Origin: Intrasporangium oryzae NRRL B-24470
GTDB taxonomy: Bacteria; Actinomycetota; Actinomycetes; Actinomycetales; Dermatophilaceae
Assembly: GCF_000576595.1 (NCBI RefSeq)
Contig: NZ_AWSA01000041.1
Span: forward strand, 1 to 37,748
Reading direction: 5' to 3'
DNA: 37,748 nucleotides
Shown: one piece after another, positions 8,777 through 16,070 of the stretch
Layout of the letters: each line of letters begins with the position of its first letter
Position numbering within the stretch: position 1 is the stretch's first letter
Position numbers and translations under genes: made by a program
Notes under the pieces: model-generated
Seen by the model: the letters and a program-made list of their open reading frames with translations, nothing else
Databases searched by the model: none
What the model was told of the DNA's origin: nothing

Positions 8777-8782
8777 ACCATA
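8777..8782 (-). promoter_or_regulatory. -10 element for a leaderless dehydrogenase mRNA
   Basis: TATGGT reads toward the dehydrogenase start and ends six bases before its ATG, the spacing expected when transcription begins at the start codon. No Shine-Dalgarno sequence intervenes. Confidence 0.5.
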
Positions 8783-8801
8783 GCCACGGGCCCTCTCGGA
8801 C

Positions 8802-8817
8802 GGACCCGATAGGGTCC
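8802..8817 (+). promoter_or_regulatory. bioY -10 element inside a perfect palindrome
   Basis: The sequence GGACCCGATAGGGTCC is an inverted repeat with six-base arms and a four-base centre. Its right half holds the -10 hexamer TAGGGT (8810-8815), which ends six bases before the bioY GTG at 8822, so the operon mRNA is probably leaderless. A protein bound here would block the promoter. Because TAGGGT is also a common -10 in this window, the palindrome could be accidental. Confidence 0.45.
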
Positions 8818-8821
8818 ACGC

Positions 8822-9535
8822 GTGATCGAGAACGCAGCCCAGCAACCGCCGGCGACGGCCGAGGCCCTGCCCCCCGAGGCCCTGCCTGCCACGGCCCGCA
8901 CGGCTGCCCAGGCCGGTGGCGCGGGCTCCGGCGGGCGGCCCGGCGCGGGCCCTCGCGCCGTCGATGCCCAGTCGGTGGCGCTCGTGTCCGTCTTCGCAGC
9001 GCTCGTCGTGGCCGCGTCGGTCCTGCCGGGCGTCCCCGTCGGCGCGCTGGGTGTCCCCATCACCCTCCAGACGTTCGCGGTCATGCTGACGGGCCTCGTG
9101 CTCGGGCCGCTCCGTGGCTCGCTCGCCGTTCTCGTCTACCTCCTCGTCGGCTTCGTCGGCCTGCCCGTGTTCAGCCAGGGGGCCTCCGGCCTCCAGGTCC
9201 TCGCCGGGCCGTCCGCGGGCTACCTCGTCTCCTTCGTCCTCGCCGCGCTCGTCGTCGGCCTCCTCGCCCGTGCGGTCGTCCGGCGGGCACCAGCCGGCCG
9301 ATGGGTCCCGCTCTTCTTCGCTGCGGCGATGCTCGCCTCGGTCGCCATCGTCCACGCACTCGGTATCGCCGGCCTCATGGTCAACGGCAAGCTGACCCTC
9401 GCCGCGGCCTTCCGCGTCGACCTCGCCTTCTACCCCGGCGACATCGTCAAGAACGTCGTCGCGGCCTTGGCCGCCGCTGCCGTGCACCGAGCCTTCCCCG
9501 ACATCCTCGTGCGCCGTCCGGCGCGCTCGTCCTGA
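8822..9535 (+). CDS. bioY: Biotin ECF transporter substrate-binding subunit BioY
   Basis: A 237-residue integral membrane protein. After an unusually long Ala/Pro/Gly-rich N-terminal extension (about 50 residues) come six hydrophobic segments and the BioY hallmarks: VPITLQTFAVMLTGLVLGPLRG and LLVGFVGLPVFSQGASG, then AGPSAGYLVSFVLAALVVG. BioY binds biotin in the membrane and works with the BioM ATPase and BioN transmembrane subunit encoded directly downstream, so this is a complete dedicated bioMNY-type importer. The GTG at 8822 is chosen because a -10 hexamer ends six bases before it; the next in-frame start would shorten mainly the low-complexity extension. Confidence 0.95.
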   Translation: MIENAAQQPPATAEALPPEALPATARTAAQAGGAGSGGRPGAGPRAVDAQSVALVSVFAALVVAASVLPGVPVGALGVPITLQTFAVMLTGLVLGPLRGSLAVLVYLLVGFVGLPVFSQGASGLQVLAGPSAGYLVSFVLAALVVGLLARAVVRRAPAGRWVPLFFAAAMLASVAIVHALGIAGLMVNGKLTLAAAFRVDLAFYPGDIVKNVVAALAAAAVHRAFPDILVRRPARSS

Positions 9536-9569
9536 CCCGCCCCGCGCCAGCTGTCCCGGCCCCTTCGCG

Positions 9570-10277
9570 ATGGATCGCACGACGCTCGAGCTGCGCGACG
9601 CGACGGTGACCGTGCCGACCGGCGCCGCCGGCACACGGACGATCCTCGGGCCGGTCTCGCTCCGGGCGAGCGAGCGTCGGATCACGGTCGTCGGCGCCAA
9701 CGGGTCCGGCAAGTCGACGCTCCTGCGCCTGCTCAACGGACTCGTCACGCCGACCTCGGGCACCGTCACGGTCGGGGGGCAGGACACGGTCCGCGAGGGC
9801 GCCGCGGTGCGTCGCGTCGTCGCGTTCGCCTTCACCGACCCCCTCTCGCAGCTCGTCATGCCGACGGGGCGCGAGGACGTGGAGCTCTCGCTGCGACGCA
9901 GCCACCGGTCGCGCCCGGAGCGCGCAGCCGCGGCCCAGGCCGTCCTCGAACGCTTCGGCCTCGCCCATCTCGCCGACCAGAGCGTCTACGACCTGTCCGG
10001 AGGGGAACGGCAGCTCATGGCGCTCGCCGTGGTCCTCGCGACCGAGCCGCGGGTTCTCGTCCTCGACGAGCCCTCGACCCTGCTCGACCTGCGCAACACG
10101 ACGCTGCTTCGCCGGACCCTCGCCAGCCTCGAGCAGACGGTCGTCCTCGCGACCCACGACCTCGACCTCGCCCGCGACGCCGACCGGACCCTCGTCGTCG
10201 ACGCCGGGAGGATCGTGTTCGACGGCGCACCCGCTGAGGCCGTGGCCCACTACCGAGCCCTGGTCGAGCACTCGTGA
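9570..10277 (+). CDS. bioM: Biotin ECF transporter ATPase BioM
   Basis: A 235-residue ABC ATPase of the CbiO/EcfA type that powers biotin uptake. Walker A is GANGSGKST (42-50); the Q-loop region is FTDPLSQLVMPT, the ABC signature is LSGGERQL, Walker B is VLVLDEPS and the switch histidine is in LATHDLDLA. It starts 34 bases after bioY with no good Shine-Dalgarno sequence, and its TGA overlaps the bioN GTG. In bioMNY systems a single BioM homodimer pairs with BioN, unlike shared EcfA1/A2 modules; having its own BioN and BioY next door supports a dedicated transporter. The gene could be called cbiO in automatic annotation. Confidence 0.92.
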   Translation: MDRTTLELRDATVTVPTGAAGTRTILGPVSLRASERRITVVGANGSGKSTLLRLLNGLVTPTSGTVTVGGQDTVREGAAVRRVVAFAFTDPLSQLVMPTGREDVELSLRRSHRSRPERAAAAQAVLERFGLAHLADQSVYDLSGGERQLMALAVVLATEPRVLVLDEPSTLLDLRNTTLLRRTLASLEQTVVLATHDLDLARDADRTLVVDAGRIVFDGAPAEAVAHYRALVEHS

Positions 10278-10897
10278 ACGGCCCGGGCCTCTTCACGACC
10301 CACGTCCCCGGAACATCGTGGCTGCACCGGGCGCCCCTGTGGCTCAAGCTGACCGGCGTGGTGCTCGTCGGCACGACGACGTTCTGGTTCACGTCGTGGT
10401 GGCAGGCGGCGCTCCTGCTCGTGGCCCTGCTTGCGGTTGGGCTCGGCGCCGGTCTCCCGACGAGACGGGTCGTGGCCTCCCTGCGCGCCCTCGGGCCGGT
10501 CCTGGTCCTGCTCGGCGCCTTCCACTGGTGGACGCAGGGCCTGCCGGAGGCGACGCGCATCGTCGTCGGGATCGCCAACGCCTACCTCGCCGCCGGGCTG
10601 CTCACCGCCACCACGCCGGTCACCGACATGCTCGACGGACTCGTGCGCGGCGCGAAGCCCCTGCGCCGGTGGCTCGACCCTGAGGTCGTGGCGCTCACGC
10701 TCGGCATCATGCTCCGCTCGGTCCCCTGGGTGGCCGGCGCCTTCGGCCAGGTGCGCGTGTCGGCCCGGGCCCGCGGCCTCGAGCGCAGCCCGCGCGCGCT
10801 CGTCCTGCCCGTCGTCATCCACACTGTCGCCTACGCCCGCCGGACCGGAGAGGCCCTCGCGGCTCGCGGGCTCACCGACCCGCCGACGGACGACTGA
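10274..10897 (+). CDS. bioN: Biotin ECF transporter transmembrane subunit BioN (EcfT/CbiQ family)
   Basis: The GTG start overlaps the bioM stop (GTGA). The 207-residue protein has about four to five membrane segments and two Ala-Arg-Gly coupling motifs typical of EcfT proteins, in VSARARGLERSPRA and EALAARGLTDPP; these helices contact the ATPase subunits. MLDGLVRGAKPLRRW and VVALTLGIMLRSVPWVAG are the usual CbiQ landmarks. It transmits ATPase motion to BioY. The gene ends 165 bases before the convergent malic enzyme, with two hairpin-forming repeats in between. Confidence 0.92.
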   Translation: MNGPGLFTTHVPGTSWLHRAPLWLKLTGVVLVGTTTFWFTSWWQAALLLVALLAVGLGAGLPTRRVVASLRALGPVLVLLGAFHWWTQGLPEATRIVVGIANAYLAAGLLTATTPVTDMLDGLVRGAKPLRRWLDPEVVALTLGIMLRSVPWVAGAFGQVRVSARARGLERSPRALVLPVVIHTVAYARRTGEALAARGLTDPPTDD

Positions 10898-10911
10898 CTC
10901 GGGCCGGGCTG

Positions 10912-10952
10912 AGCGGCATACGTGGCACCACTCACCCAGACGGTATGCCGCT
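10912..10952. repeat. Inverted repeat of the AGCGGCATAC motif between convergent genes
   Basis: AGCGGCATAC (10912-10921) and its exact reverse complement GTATGCCGCT (10943-10952) are separated by 21 bases, 15 bases after the bioN stop. Both arms contain the over-represented window-wide octamer CGGCATAC. It may act as a terminator-like hairpin or a protein site. Confidence 0.6.
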
Positions 10953-10957
10953 GTGTC

Positions 10958-11040
10958 CCGGATGACGACCACGAACCCGCCGCTCGAGGCCCGTCCCAGC
11001 AGCGTGGGGCGCGCGAGCGGCCATGGTGGTCGTCATCCGG
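10958..11040. terminator. Long inverted repeat, probable bidirectional terminator
   Basis: CCGGATGACGACCAC (10958-10972) is exactly complementary to 11026-11040; within the 53-base loop CCGCTCG (10980-10986) pairs with CGAGCGG (11014-11020). The result is a long two-tier hairpin between the convergent bioN and malic enzyme genes, 22 bases before the latter's stop. There is no T-tract, as is common in actinobacteria. Confidence 0.6.
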
Positions 11041-11061
11041 AACCGGGCCGGTCGGCCCTGG

Positions 11062-12228
11062 TCAGCGCCGGGACGCGAGCGCCGACACGGCGGCGGCGAC
11101 GGCCGGGGCCACGCGCTCGTCGAAGACGCTCGGCACGATCTCGCCCGCCGTCGGCTCTGGGACGAGCGCCGCGATGGCGTGGGCCGCTGCGAGCTTCATC
11201 TCCTCGGTGATGGCCCGCGCCCCTGAGTCGAGGGCCCCCCGGAAGACCCCCGGGAACGCGAGGACGTTGTTGATCTGGTTGGGGAAGTCGGAGCGCCCGG
11301 TGGCGACGACCTCGGCGAAGCGCGCGGCCACCGTGGGGTGGACCTCCGGATCCGGGTTGGCCAGGGCGAAGATGACGGCCCGCGGAGCCATCCGCATGAG
11401 GTCGCGCTCGGAGACGGTTCCACCCGACACCCCGACGAACGCGTCCGCGCCCTCGAGGGCGTCCCCGATCGTCCCCGTCACACCACGGGCGTTGGTCAGC
11501 TCGGCGAGCCGCGCCTTGTGCGGGGCGAGGTCGGCGCGGTCCGGGCCGAGGACGCCCGTCGAGTCGACGACGACGACGTCTCCGACACCGGCCGAGAGGA
11601 GGATGAGCGAGACGGCGACGCCGGCCGCTCCGGCTCCCGACACGACGACGGTGAGGTCCTCGAGGGCCTTGTCGACGACCCCGGCGGCGTTGAGCAGGGC
11701 CGCGAGGACGACGATGGCCGTGCCGTGCTGGTCGTCGTGGAAGACCGGGATGTCGAGCCGCTCCTGGAGGCGCCGCTCGATCTCGAAGCAGCGAGGAGCG
11801 GAGATGTCCTCGAGGTTGATGCCCCCGTAGGTCGGGGCGATGCGCGCGACCGCCTCGACGATCTCGTCGACCGAGCCGGTCTCCATGCACACGGGGACCG
11901 CATCGACCGCGCCGAAGTGCTTGAAGAGCACGGCCTTTCCCTCCATCACGGGCATTGCCGCGAGCGGCCCGATCGCCCCGAGGCCGAGGACCGCCGTGCC
12001 GTCGCTGACGACGGCGACCGTGTTGCTCCGGCTCGTGTAGACCGATGCCAGGGACGGGTCGAGGGCAATGGCCCGGGACACGTCGGCGACGCCCGGGGTG
12101 TAGAGGAGGGACAGGTCCGCCGCGTCCCGAAGGGGGGATGTCGCGTGCACCCCGAGCTTGCCCCCCTCGTGGGCCAGGAACACCGGGTCTGAGGGGTTGT
12201 GGGAGAGGCTGATGGGCAACGCACTCAT
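11062..12228 (-). CDS. NAD(P)-dependent malic enzyme
   Basis: A 388-residue bacterial-type malic enzyme that oxidatively decarboxylates malate to pyruvate. Landmarks are the catalytic tyrosine in [15 protein letters not shown], the catalytic lysine in [18 protein letters not shown], metal ligands in [17 protein letters not shown] and [11 protein letters not shown], and the Rossmann loop [13 protein letters not shown], followed by VDSTGVL. A later [10 protein letters not shown] and [15 protein letters not shown] complete the family pattern. The length is that of the short, single-domain form without a phosphotransacetylase tail. The ATG at 12228 has GAGG 8 to 11 bases upstream. Whether it prefers NAD or NADP cannot be read reliably. 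Upstream lies a possible promoter at 12339. Confidence 0.94.
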   Translation of the reverse strand: MSALPISLSHNPSDPVFLAHEGGKLGVHATSPLRDAADLSLLYTPGVADVSRAIALDPSLASVYTSRSNTVAVVSDGTAVLGLGAIGPLAAMPVMEGKAVLFKHFGAVDAVPVCMETGSVDEIVEAVARIAPTYGGINLEDISAPRCFEIERRLQERLDIPVFHDDQHGTAIVVLAALLNAAGVVDKALEDLTVVVSGAGAAGVAVSLILLSAGVGDVVVVDSTGVLGPDRADLAPHKARLAELTNARGVTGTIGDALEGADAFVGVSGGTVSERDLMRMAPRAVIFALANPDPEVHPTVAARFAEVVATGRSDFPNQINNVLAFPGVFRGALDSGARAITEEMKLAAAHAIAALVPEPTAGEIVPSVFDERVAPAVAAAVSALASRR

Positions 12229-12338
12229 GAGAGGAACCTCGTTCGCGTGAAAAGAAGGAAGGGCCGACGCCCTGACTGGTGGAACCGTGCCGGGGGTCTG
12301 GCCTGGATGACGCGAGACGGGGGTTGCCCGAGGCGGCC

Positions 12339-12389
12339 ATTGTGCCACGCTCTCAACGACCGCGACAGGGGTCACCTGCTGGTGTGACC
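12339..12389 (-). promoter_or_regulatory. Possible malic enzyme promoter with upstream inverted repeat
   Basis: On the minus strand CACAAT (12339-12344) could be a -10 element, giving a leader of about 100 bases; the -35 region is poor. About 25-45 bases further upstream GGTCAC (12370-12375) and GTGACC (12384-12389) form an inverted repeat with an eight-base spacer, suitable for an activator or repressor. The same GGCACAATG context occurs ahead of the gene at 25409. Apart from this the 12229-12462 gap shows only a short hairpin around a CGGCATAC copy at 12437-12444. Confidence 0.35.
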
Positions 12390-12462
12390 TGCCTCTCGAC
12401 CCGGCGCGGGCTCGCCGTCGGGCTCGGGCCGTGGGACGGCATACGGGTCCCCTCGCCGGCCC

Positions 12463-13776
12463 TCAGGGCGCTGGCGTCCGGGCCCCGAGCACCCGGAGGA
12501 GCGCGTCGACGACGCGCGGGTCGTACTCGTAGCCGAGGCCGAGGTAGATCCGCTCGATGGCGCCGTCGCGCGCCCGGGGGGTGTGCTGACCGCCGGTCAG
12601 GTCCTCGAAGGCGTTGACGACCTTGATGATCCGGCTCGTGAGGGGGATCTCCTCGCCGAGCTCGCGAACCTGACGGTACGGCGTCGTCTGGTGCTCGAGA
12701 ATGCCGGCCACGCTGTCGAGCACGCCCGTCTCCCGCACGATGGCGAGGGTGTCGGCGCCGATGCGACGCTGGTCGGCCGGCGCCGCGAGCACCGTCGCGC
12801 CGCCAGGGATCGGCTCGACGAGCGCGACCTGCCCGATGTCGTGCAGGAGCGCGGCGTACTCGAGGTCGAGCAGCTCGCGCTCGGGCACGCCGAGGGCCCG
12901 CCCCACCGCCACGGAGAGCGCCGCGACGCGCTCGGAGTGGCCCGGCAGCGTGTACCCGGCGGCATCGGTGAGGCGCGACAGGGTGCGGATGCTCTGCAGG
13001 TAGGTCGCCCGGATGCTGACGTAGCGCCGGAACGCGAACAGCGTGAGGACCAGGGGGGCCAGGAAGAGCGGGAGCGCGCTGACGCCGACCGCCGGGGCCG
13101 CGAGCGCGATGAGGACACCGGTGACGGCGACCGCCGTGGAGATCGCCGCCGAGGACCGCACCTCCTGGACGAAGGTCTGCTGCAGGCGGGCCGCAGCGCT
13201 CACGCTCCCCGTCGACGTCGTGCGCAGGGCCGAGGTGAAGAGGATGTCGGCGAGGAGCGCGACGCCCGCGATCCCGAGCATGAGCAGCGCGCTCTGCCAC
13301 GGGACGAGCCCGTCGTCGGCGGCCGGGACCCCCGAGTGCTGCCGCAGGTGGACCACCCGGTAGAGCACGGCGGCGACGGCGACCGAGAGGAGGCGTCCGG
13401 TCGTCCCGACGAGGCTGACATCGCCCGAGCGCACCTGTCTCGCGAGGGCGCCGGCCGCCATCGACACGGCCGTCACCGCGATGACGAAGCTCGCGCCGTA
13501 GGTGATGTGGTGCCCCTCGGGGATCTCCACCGTGAAGACGAGGCCGAAGGCTGCCGCGGTCGAGATCGGCGCCGAACCCCGGAAGCCCGACGCGGCGAGC
13601 TGGAGCCACTCCCCGAGGGCGATCGCGGTCGCGAACGCGACGACGCACGCGAGGTCGGCCATGTCGGACCACGGCGGCCCGTCTGAGCGCACCATGGCGA
13701 CCGCCACCGAGACGACGAGTGCGGTGGCACCCAGGACGAGGGCCGCGGAACCGAACCGCTCGGGGTGGGCGTTCAC
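12463..13776 (-). CDS. Membrane protein with C-terminal HD (HD-GYP-like) phosphohydrolase domain
   Basis: A 437-residue protein: about seven hydrophobic segments (residues 8-250), then a cytoplasmic HD domain (about 265-430). The HD core is present: H280 in LPGHSERVAALS and H312-D313 in ALLHDIGQVAL. The later HD-GYP positions are altered: the usual HP..G histidine reads RRIGADTLAI, HHE reads LEHQT, there is no GYP loop, and the usual VAD aspartate is asparagine in IIKVVNAFEDLTGG. It may be a reduced nucleotide phosphohydrolase or a sensor. The GTG at 13776 overlaps the upstream gene's TGA, so the two HD proteins are coupled and probably partners. The substrate, possibly a cyclic dinucleotide, is only inferred. 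Confidence 0.75.
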   Translation of the reverse strand: MNAHPERFGSAALVLGATALVVSVAVAMVRSDGPPWSDMADLACVVAFATAIALGEWLQLAASGFRGSAPISTAAAFGLVFTVEIPEGHHITYGASFVIAVTAVSMAAGALARQVRSGDVSLVGTTGRLLSVAVAAVLYRVVHLRQHSGVPAADDGLVPWQSALLMLGIAGVALLADILFTSALRTTSTGSVSAAARLQQTFVQEVRSSAAISTAVAVTGVLIALAAPAVGVSALPLFLAPLVLTLFAFRRYVSIRATYLQSIRTLSRLTDAAGYTLPGHSERVAALSVAVGRALGVPERELLDLEYAALLHDIGQVALVEPIPGGATVLAAPADQRRIGADTLAIVRETGVLDSVAGILEHQTTPYRQVRELGEEIPLTSRIIKVVNAFEDLTGGQHTPRARDGAIERIYLGLGYEYDPRVVDALLRVLGARTPAP

Positions 13777-15089
13777 TCCGGCCCCCCCATGCCGTGATCG
13801 GGAAGGCCGTGCTTCTCGAGCACGCTCCGCGCCGCCTCGAGGACGGCCGGGTCGAAGCGGCCCGTCTCCTGACGGAGCGCGTCGACGATCGCCGAGGACG
13901 ACCGGCCCGCGGCCCAGCCCGGTGCGCGGGAGAGCTCCTCCAGACGGTCCGCGACCGCGACGACGCGGGCCGCGAGCGGGATGTCATGGCCCGCGAGACG
14001 GTCCGGACCACCCGTCCCGTCGAACCGCTCTCCTTGGTGGCGGATCCCTGTCCGTGCCTCCTCGAGGAAGTCGATGCCCTCGATCATTGCCGCCCCCTGA
14101 GCGCAGTGATGGGTGATGAGCTGGTGCTCCGCCGGCGTCAGCGTGGCGGGGTCTCGCCGGAGCAGGCGGACGGGCACGCCGAGTCGACCGATCTCGTGAA
14201 GGGTCGCGGCATAACGAACCGTGCCGATCTGGGACGGCCCGAGTCCGAGCTCCTCGGCGAGCCACTCGGCGAGGCGCGCCGTGCGCCGGCTCCGTTCGAC
14301 GGCTGGCGGCTCCTTCGTGCCGAGCGCCGTGACGAGGGTGTCGACAGTGCGCTCGTGCGACCGGAGCTCCTCGCCGTACTGGATGAAGGCCCACCGCGCG
14401 GCGAGGAGCGGCGCGAGCACGAGGATCGCGCTGAAGGCGCCCAGCTGGGCCGGGAACCAGAGGATGACGAAGAGGAAGCCGATGATGCCGTACCCGACGT
14501 AGGCCACCCCGGACGTCGCGAGGACCCGTCGGAAGACGACCGTGACGGGCACCTGCTGGTGGAAGTGGATGACCCCGGAGAGGAGCGCGGCGTTGGTGAT
14601 GCAGCCGACGACGTCGGCGACGATGAGCGGCAGCCCGACCTCGACCGCGAGGACCCCGGCGCCCCGAAGCCCGCCGATGGCGTACTCCCCGCTCGCGAGG
14701 ACGTAGGCCCAGGCGCCTGCTGCCCCGACGATCGAGGTCATCGCGACGTTGAAGACCGCCTGCAGCCAGGCCCGCGCGCGGCGGTCGACGGCGACAGACA
14801 CGACGCCGACGAACCAGGCACCGAACGGCCCGAGGATCGCGGCGGACGAGAGCAGGATGATGCTGAGGAACGAGAAGCCGATCCTCGAGCCGACCTCCGG
14901 CGCCCTCACGCTGAAGCTGAGGATGCCCATCGCCGACAGCAGCAGCAGCGGGGCGGGGTCGGGGTGGCGCCCGAACCTCCAGGACACGGCCCCCAGCGCG
15001 AGGGAAGCGACCGCCACCACGACGATGTAGGAGATGAGGGGGCGGTGGAACGGTGGGATCTCCTCCGGGCCGGCGCCGACCTGGGTCAT
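13773..15089 (-). CDS. Membrane protein with degenerate HD-GYP domain
   Basis: A 438-residue protein built like the downstream one: about seven membrane segments in residues 17-235 and an HD-GYP-like domain in 245-430. Here the HD pair is HE (H298-E299 in ATLHEIGRLG) and the first conserved histidine is missing (PAVERSRRTARL). The second half keeps family features: THHCAQGAAMIEGIDFL, IRHQGERFDGTGGPDRLAGHDIPLAARVVAVAD, in which GYP has become GGP and the VAD aspartate (381) is kept. So each of the two neighbours keeps metal-ligand positions the other has lost. The ATG at 15089 follows a strong hairpin (15101-15146) and a small ORF. Catalytic activity is doubtful; a sensory role is inferred. 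Confidence 0.75.
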   Translation of the reverse strand: MTQVGAGPEEIPPFHRPLISYIVVVAVASLALGAVSWRFGRHPDPAPLLLLSAMGILSFSVRAPEVGSRIGFSFLSIILLSSAAILGPFGAWFVGVVSVAVDRRARAWLQAVFNVAMTSIVGAAGAWAYVLASGEYAIGGLRGAGVLAVEVGLPLIVADVVGCITNAALLSGVIHFHQQVPVTVVFRRVLATSGVAYVGYGIIGFLFVILWFPAQLGAFSAILVLAPLLAARWAFIQYGEELRSHERTVDTLVTALGTKEPPAVERSRRTARLAEWLAEELGLGPSQIGTVRYAATLHEIGRLGVPVRLLRRDPATLTPAEHQLITHHCAQGAAMIEGIDFLEEARTGIRHQGERFDGTGGPDRLAGHDIPLAARVVAVADRLEELSRAPGWAAGRSSSAIVDALRQETGRFDPAVLEAARSVLEKHGLPDHGMGGPE

Positions 15090-15100
15090 GGACGCAGGAT

Positions 15101-15146
15101 CGCCAGCGCCTCCGGGACGCAACGGGGCATCACGGAGGCGCTGGCG
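15101..15146 (-). terminator. Strong hairpin between the small ORF and the HD genes
   Basis: CGCCAGCGCCTCCG (15101-15114) and CGGAGGCGCTGGCG (15133-15146) form a perfect 14-base stem with an 18-base loop. In the direction of the HD genes it lies 25 bases after the small-ORF stop and 11 bases before the HD start, so it could terminate the small-ORF message, attenuate the HD genes or mask their ribosome site. Confidence 0.6.
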
Positions 15147-15171
15147 GTGCAACAGATCGTGAGCGGTCCGC

Positions 15172-15261
15172 TCAGAGGTCCCACGTCCAGGTGTCTGCGA
15201 AGGCGATCAGGGCGGCGAAGAAGTCGGTCGAGGCGAGGCTCGCGACGAGGGCGGACAACAT
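15172..15261 (-). CDS. Candidate small ORF, 29-residue hydrophobic acidic peptide
   Basis: ATG at 15261 is preceded by TAGGAG (AGGAG at 15267-15271, five bases from the ATG), and 28 of 29 codons end in G or C, as expected of a real gene here. The peptide begins MLSALVASLASTDFFAALIA and ends FADTWTWDL; it has three aspartates and no lysine or arginine, and its first 21 residues could form a hydrophobic helix. I recognise no family. It could be a membrane peptide, a signal or bacteriocin precursor, or a leader peptide for the two HD membrane proteins downstream, from which it is separated by a strong hairpin. Translation has to be shown experimentally. Confidence 0.5.
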   Translation of the reverse strand: MLSALVASLASTDFFAALIAFADTWTWDL

Positions 15262-15302
15262 GGTGGCTCCTAACAAAGGCGTCGTCACCGCCGCCAGAGG
15301 GG

Positions 15303-15364
15303 TTTGGCGCACAACCGTGCAGGGCGAACGGCGAGAGGTCTCCCTCGTTGCATAGCGTGCCAAA
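15303..15364 (-). promoter_or_regulatory. Possible structured leader upstream of the small ORF
   Basis: On the minus strand TTTGGC (15359-15364) can close with GCCAAA (15303-15308); inside, GCAAC pairs with GTTGT and CGAG with CTCG, giving a multi-stem layout 42 bases before the small ORF. It resembles no riboswitch class I know. TATGCA (15349-15354) within it could instead be a -10 element, in which case the outer stem would not be transcribed. Confidence 0.25.
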
Positions 15365-15622
15365 GTGCGCGACCGTTTTGAAGGTTCTCGACCGCCGTGC
15401 AGCCATTCTTTACGAAGTCCTTAAGGTCCTGAGCACGCCACGCTCACGGAGCACGGCCCGGATCGCACACCCCTTCATGCTCGCACGACGCGGCAGGCCC
15501 GTCTCCCGCCCGTCCGCCCCGTTTTGGGGCTGCGCCGCCCGGTGTGGGAGACTCGGTGCTTCATGACACCGGGCCGGTCCCGGGGGTCGAGAAGCAGACG
15601 CACCGAACGAAAAGAGCCGACG
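15365..15622. other. Intergenic region between the small ORF leader and bL37
   Basis: No gene is convincing here. The first third is less G+C-rich than the surroundings (CCTTAAGG palindrome at 15419-15426), which suits promoters. A small hairpin GCCCC-GTTTT-GGGGC lies at 15516-15530. A clear promoter for bL37 was not identified. Confidence 0.4.
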
Positions 15623-15697
15623 ATGAGCAAGCGCGCCCGCAAGCGCCGCTCCCGCAAGGGCAACGCCGCCAACCACGGCCGCAAGCCCAACGCCTGA
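15623..15697 (+). CDS. Ribosomal protein bL37 (24 residues)
   Basis: The encoded peptide begins MSKRARKRRSRKGNAANHGR and ends KPNA. It closely matches the very small actinobacterial large-subunit protein bL37 first seen in mycobacterial ribosome structures, with the same basic start and the NHG-x-x-PN ending. Twelve of 24 residues are lysine, arginine or histidine, as expected for an rRNA-binding peptide. A weak AAAGAG lies 7 to 12 bases before the ATG and a perfect terminator follows 11 bases after the stop. It is often missed because of its length. It converges on rsrA-sigR. Identity is from memory of the family. Confidence 0.85.
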   Translation: MSKRARKRRSRKGNAANHGRKPNA

Positions 15698-15708
15698 GCC
15701 GCGATCCA

Positions 15709-15753
15709 CACAGAGAAGGGCCCGTCCCCCCGGGGGACGGGCCCTTCTCTGTG
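15709..15753 (+). terminator. Intrinsic terminator of bL37
   Basis: A perfect 22-base inverted repeat starting CACAGAGAAGGGCCCGTCCC reads through to its complement ending at 15753. It serves bL37 and, being symmetrical, could also stop the convergent sigR-rsrA transcript. Confidence 0.88.
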
Positions 15754-15800
15754 CGTTCGAGCCGCGTGTTCGAGTCCTCGGCCGCGTTCGAGGGTCGCCG

Positions 15801-16070
15801 TCAGGCCTGCCCCTCGACGCTGATCACGGTCATCGAGATGCGGGACATGATCGTCATGCGCAGCGCGTCGGGGGCCGTCTCGCAGCCGCAGGAACGCTTG
15901 ATGAGGGACTTGAGCGTCGTGTCGAGGTCGTACTGCTTGAGGCAGGGGCCGCACTCGTCGAGGTGGGCCTGGATCTTCGCGCAGTCCTCGGGGCCGAGCT
16001 CCCCGTCGAGGAACTCGTAGACGCGCAGCAGGGCCTCGGAGCAGTCCGTCCGGGCGGTTTCCTCGCTCAT
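15801..16070 (-). CDS. rsrA: Mycothiol-system zinc-binding anti-sigma factor RsrA
   Basis: An 89-residue ZAS-family anti-sigma factor. The HxxxCxxC motif is H36, C40, C43 in AHLDECGPC, with the earlier zinc/redox cysteine at C10 ([10 protein letters not shown]), as in Streptomyces RsrA; C30, C61 and C63 are extra. Under thiol stress the cysteines form a disulfide, zinc is lost and SigR is released. The ATG overlaps the sigR stop (ATGA), so sigma and anti-sigma are made in step. The 3' end faces bL37 across a shared terminator. Mycothiol dependence is family knowledge. Confidence 0.94.
   Translation of the reverse strand: MSEETARTDCSEALLRVYEFLDGELGPEDCAKIQAHLDECGPCLKQYDLDTTLKSLIKRSCGCETAPDALRMTIMSRISMTVISVEGQA

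Noticed and set aside
15410-15709. A 99-codon minus-strand frame overlapping bL37
   Set aside because: It is antisense to bL37, has no ribosome site and no recognisable sequence.
15768-15777. GTTCGAGTCC resembling a tRNA T-loop
   Set aside because: No acceptor, D or anticodon stems can be drawn around it; the region lies between a terminator and the rsrA stop.
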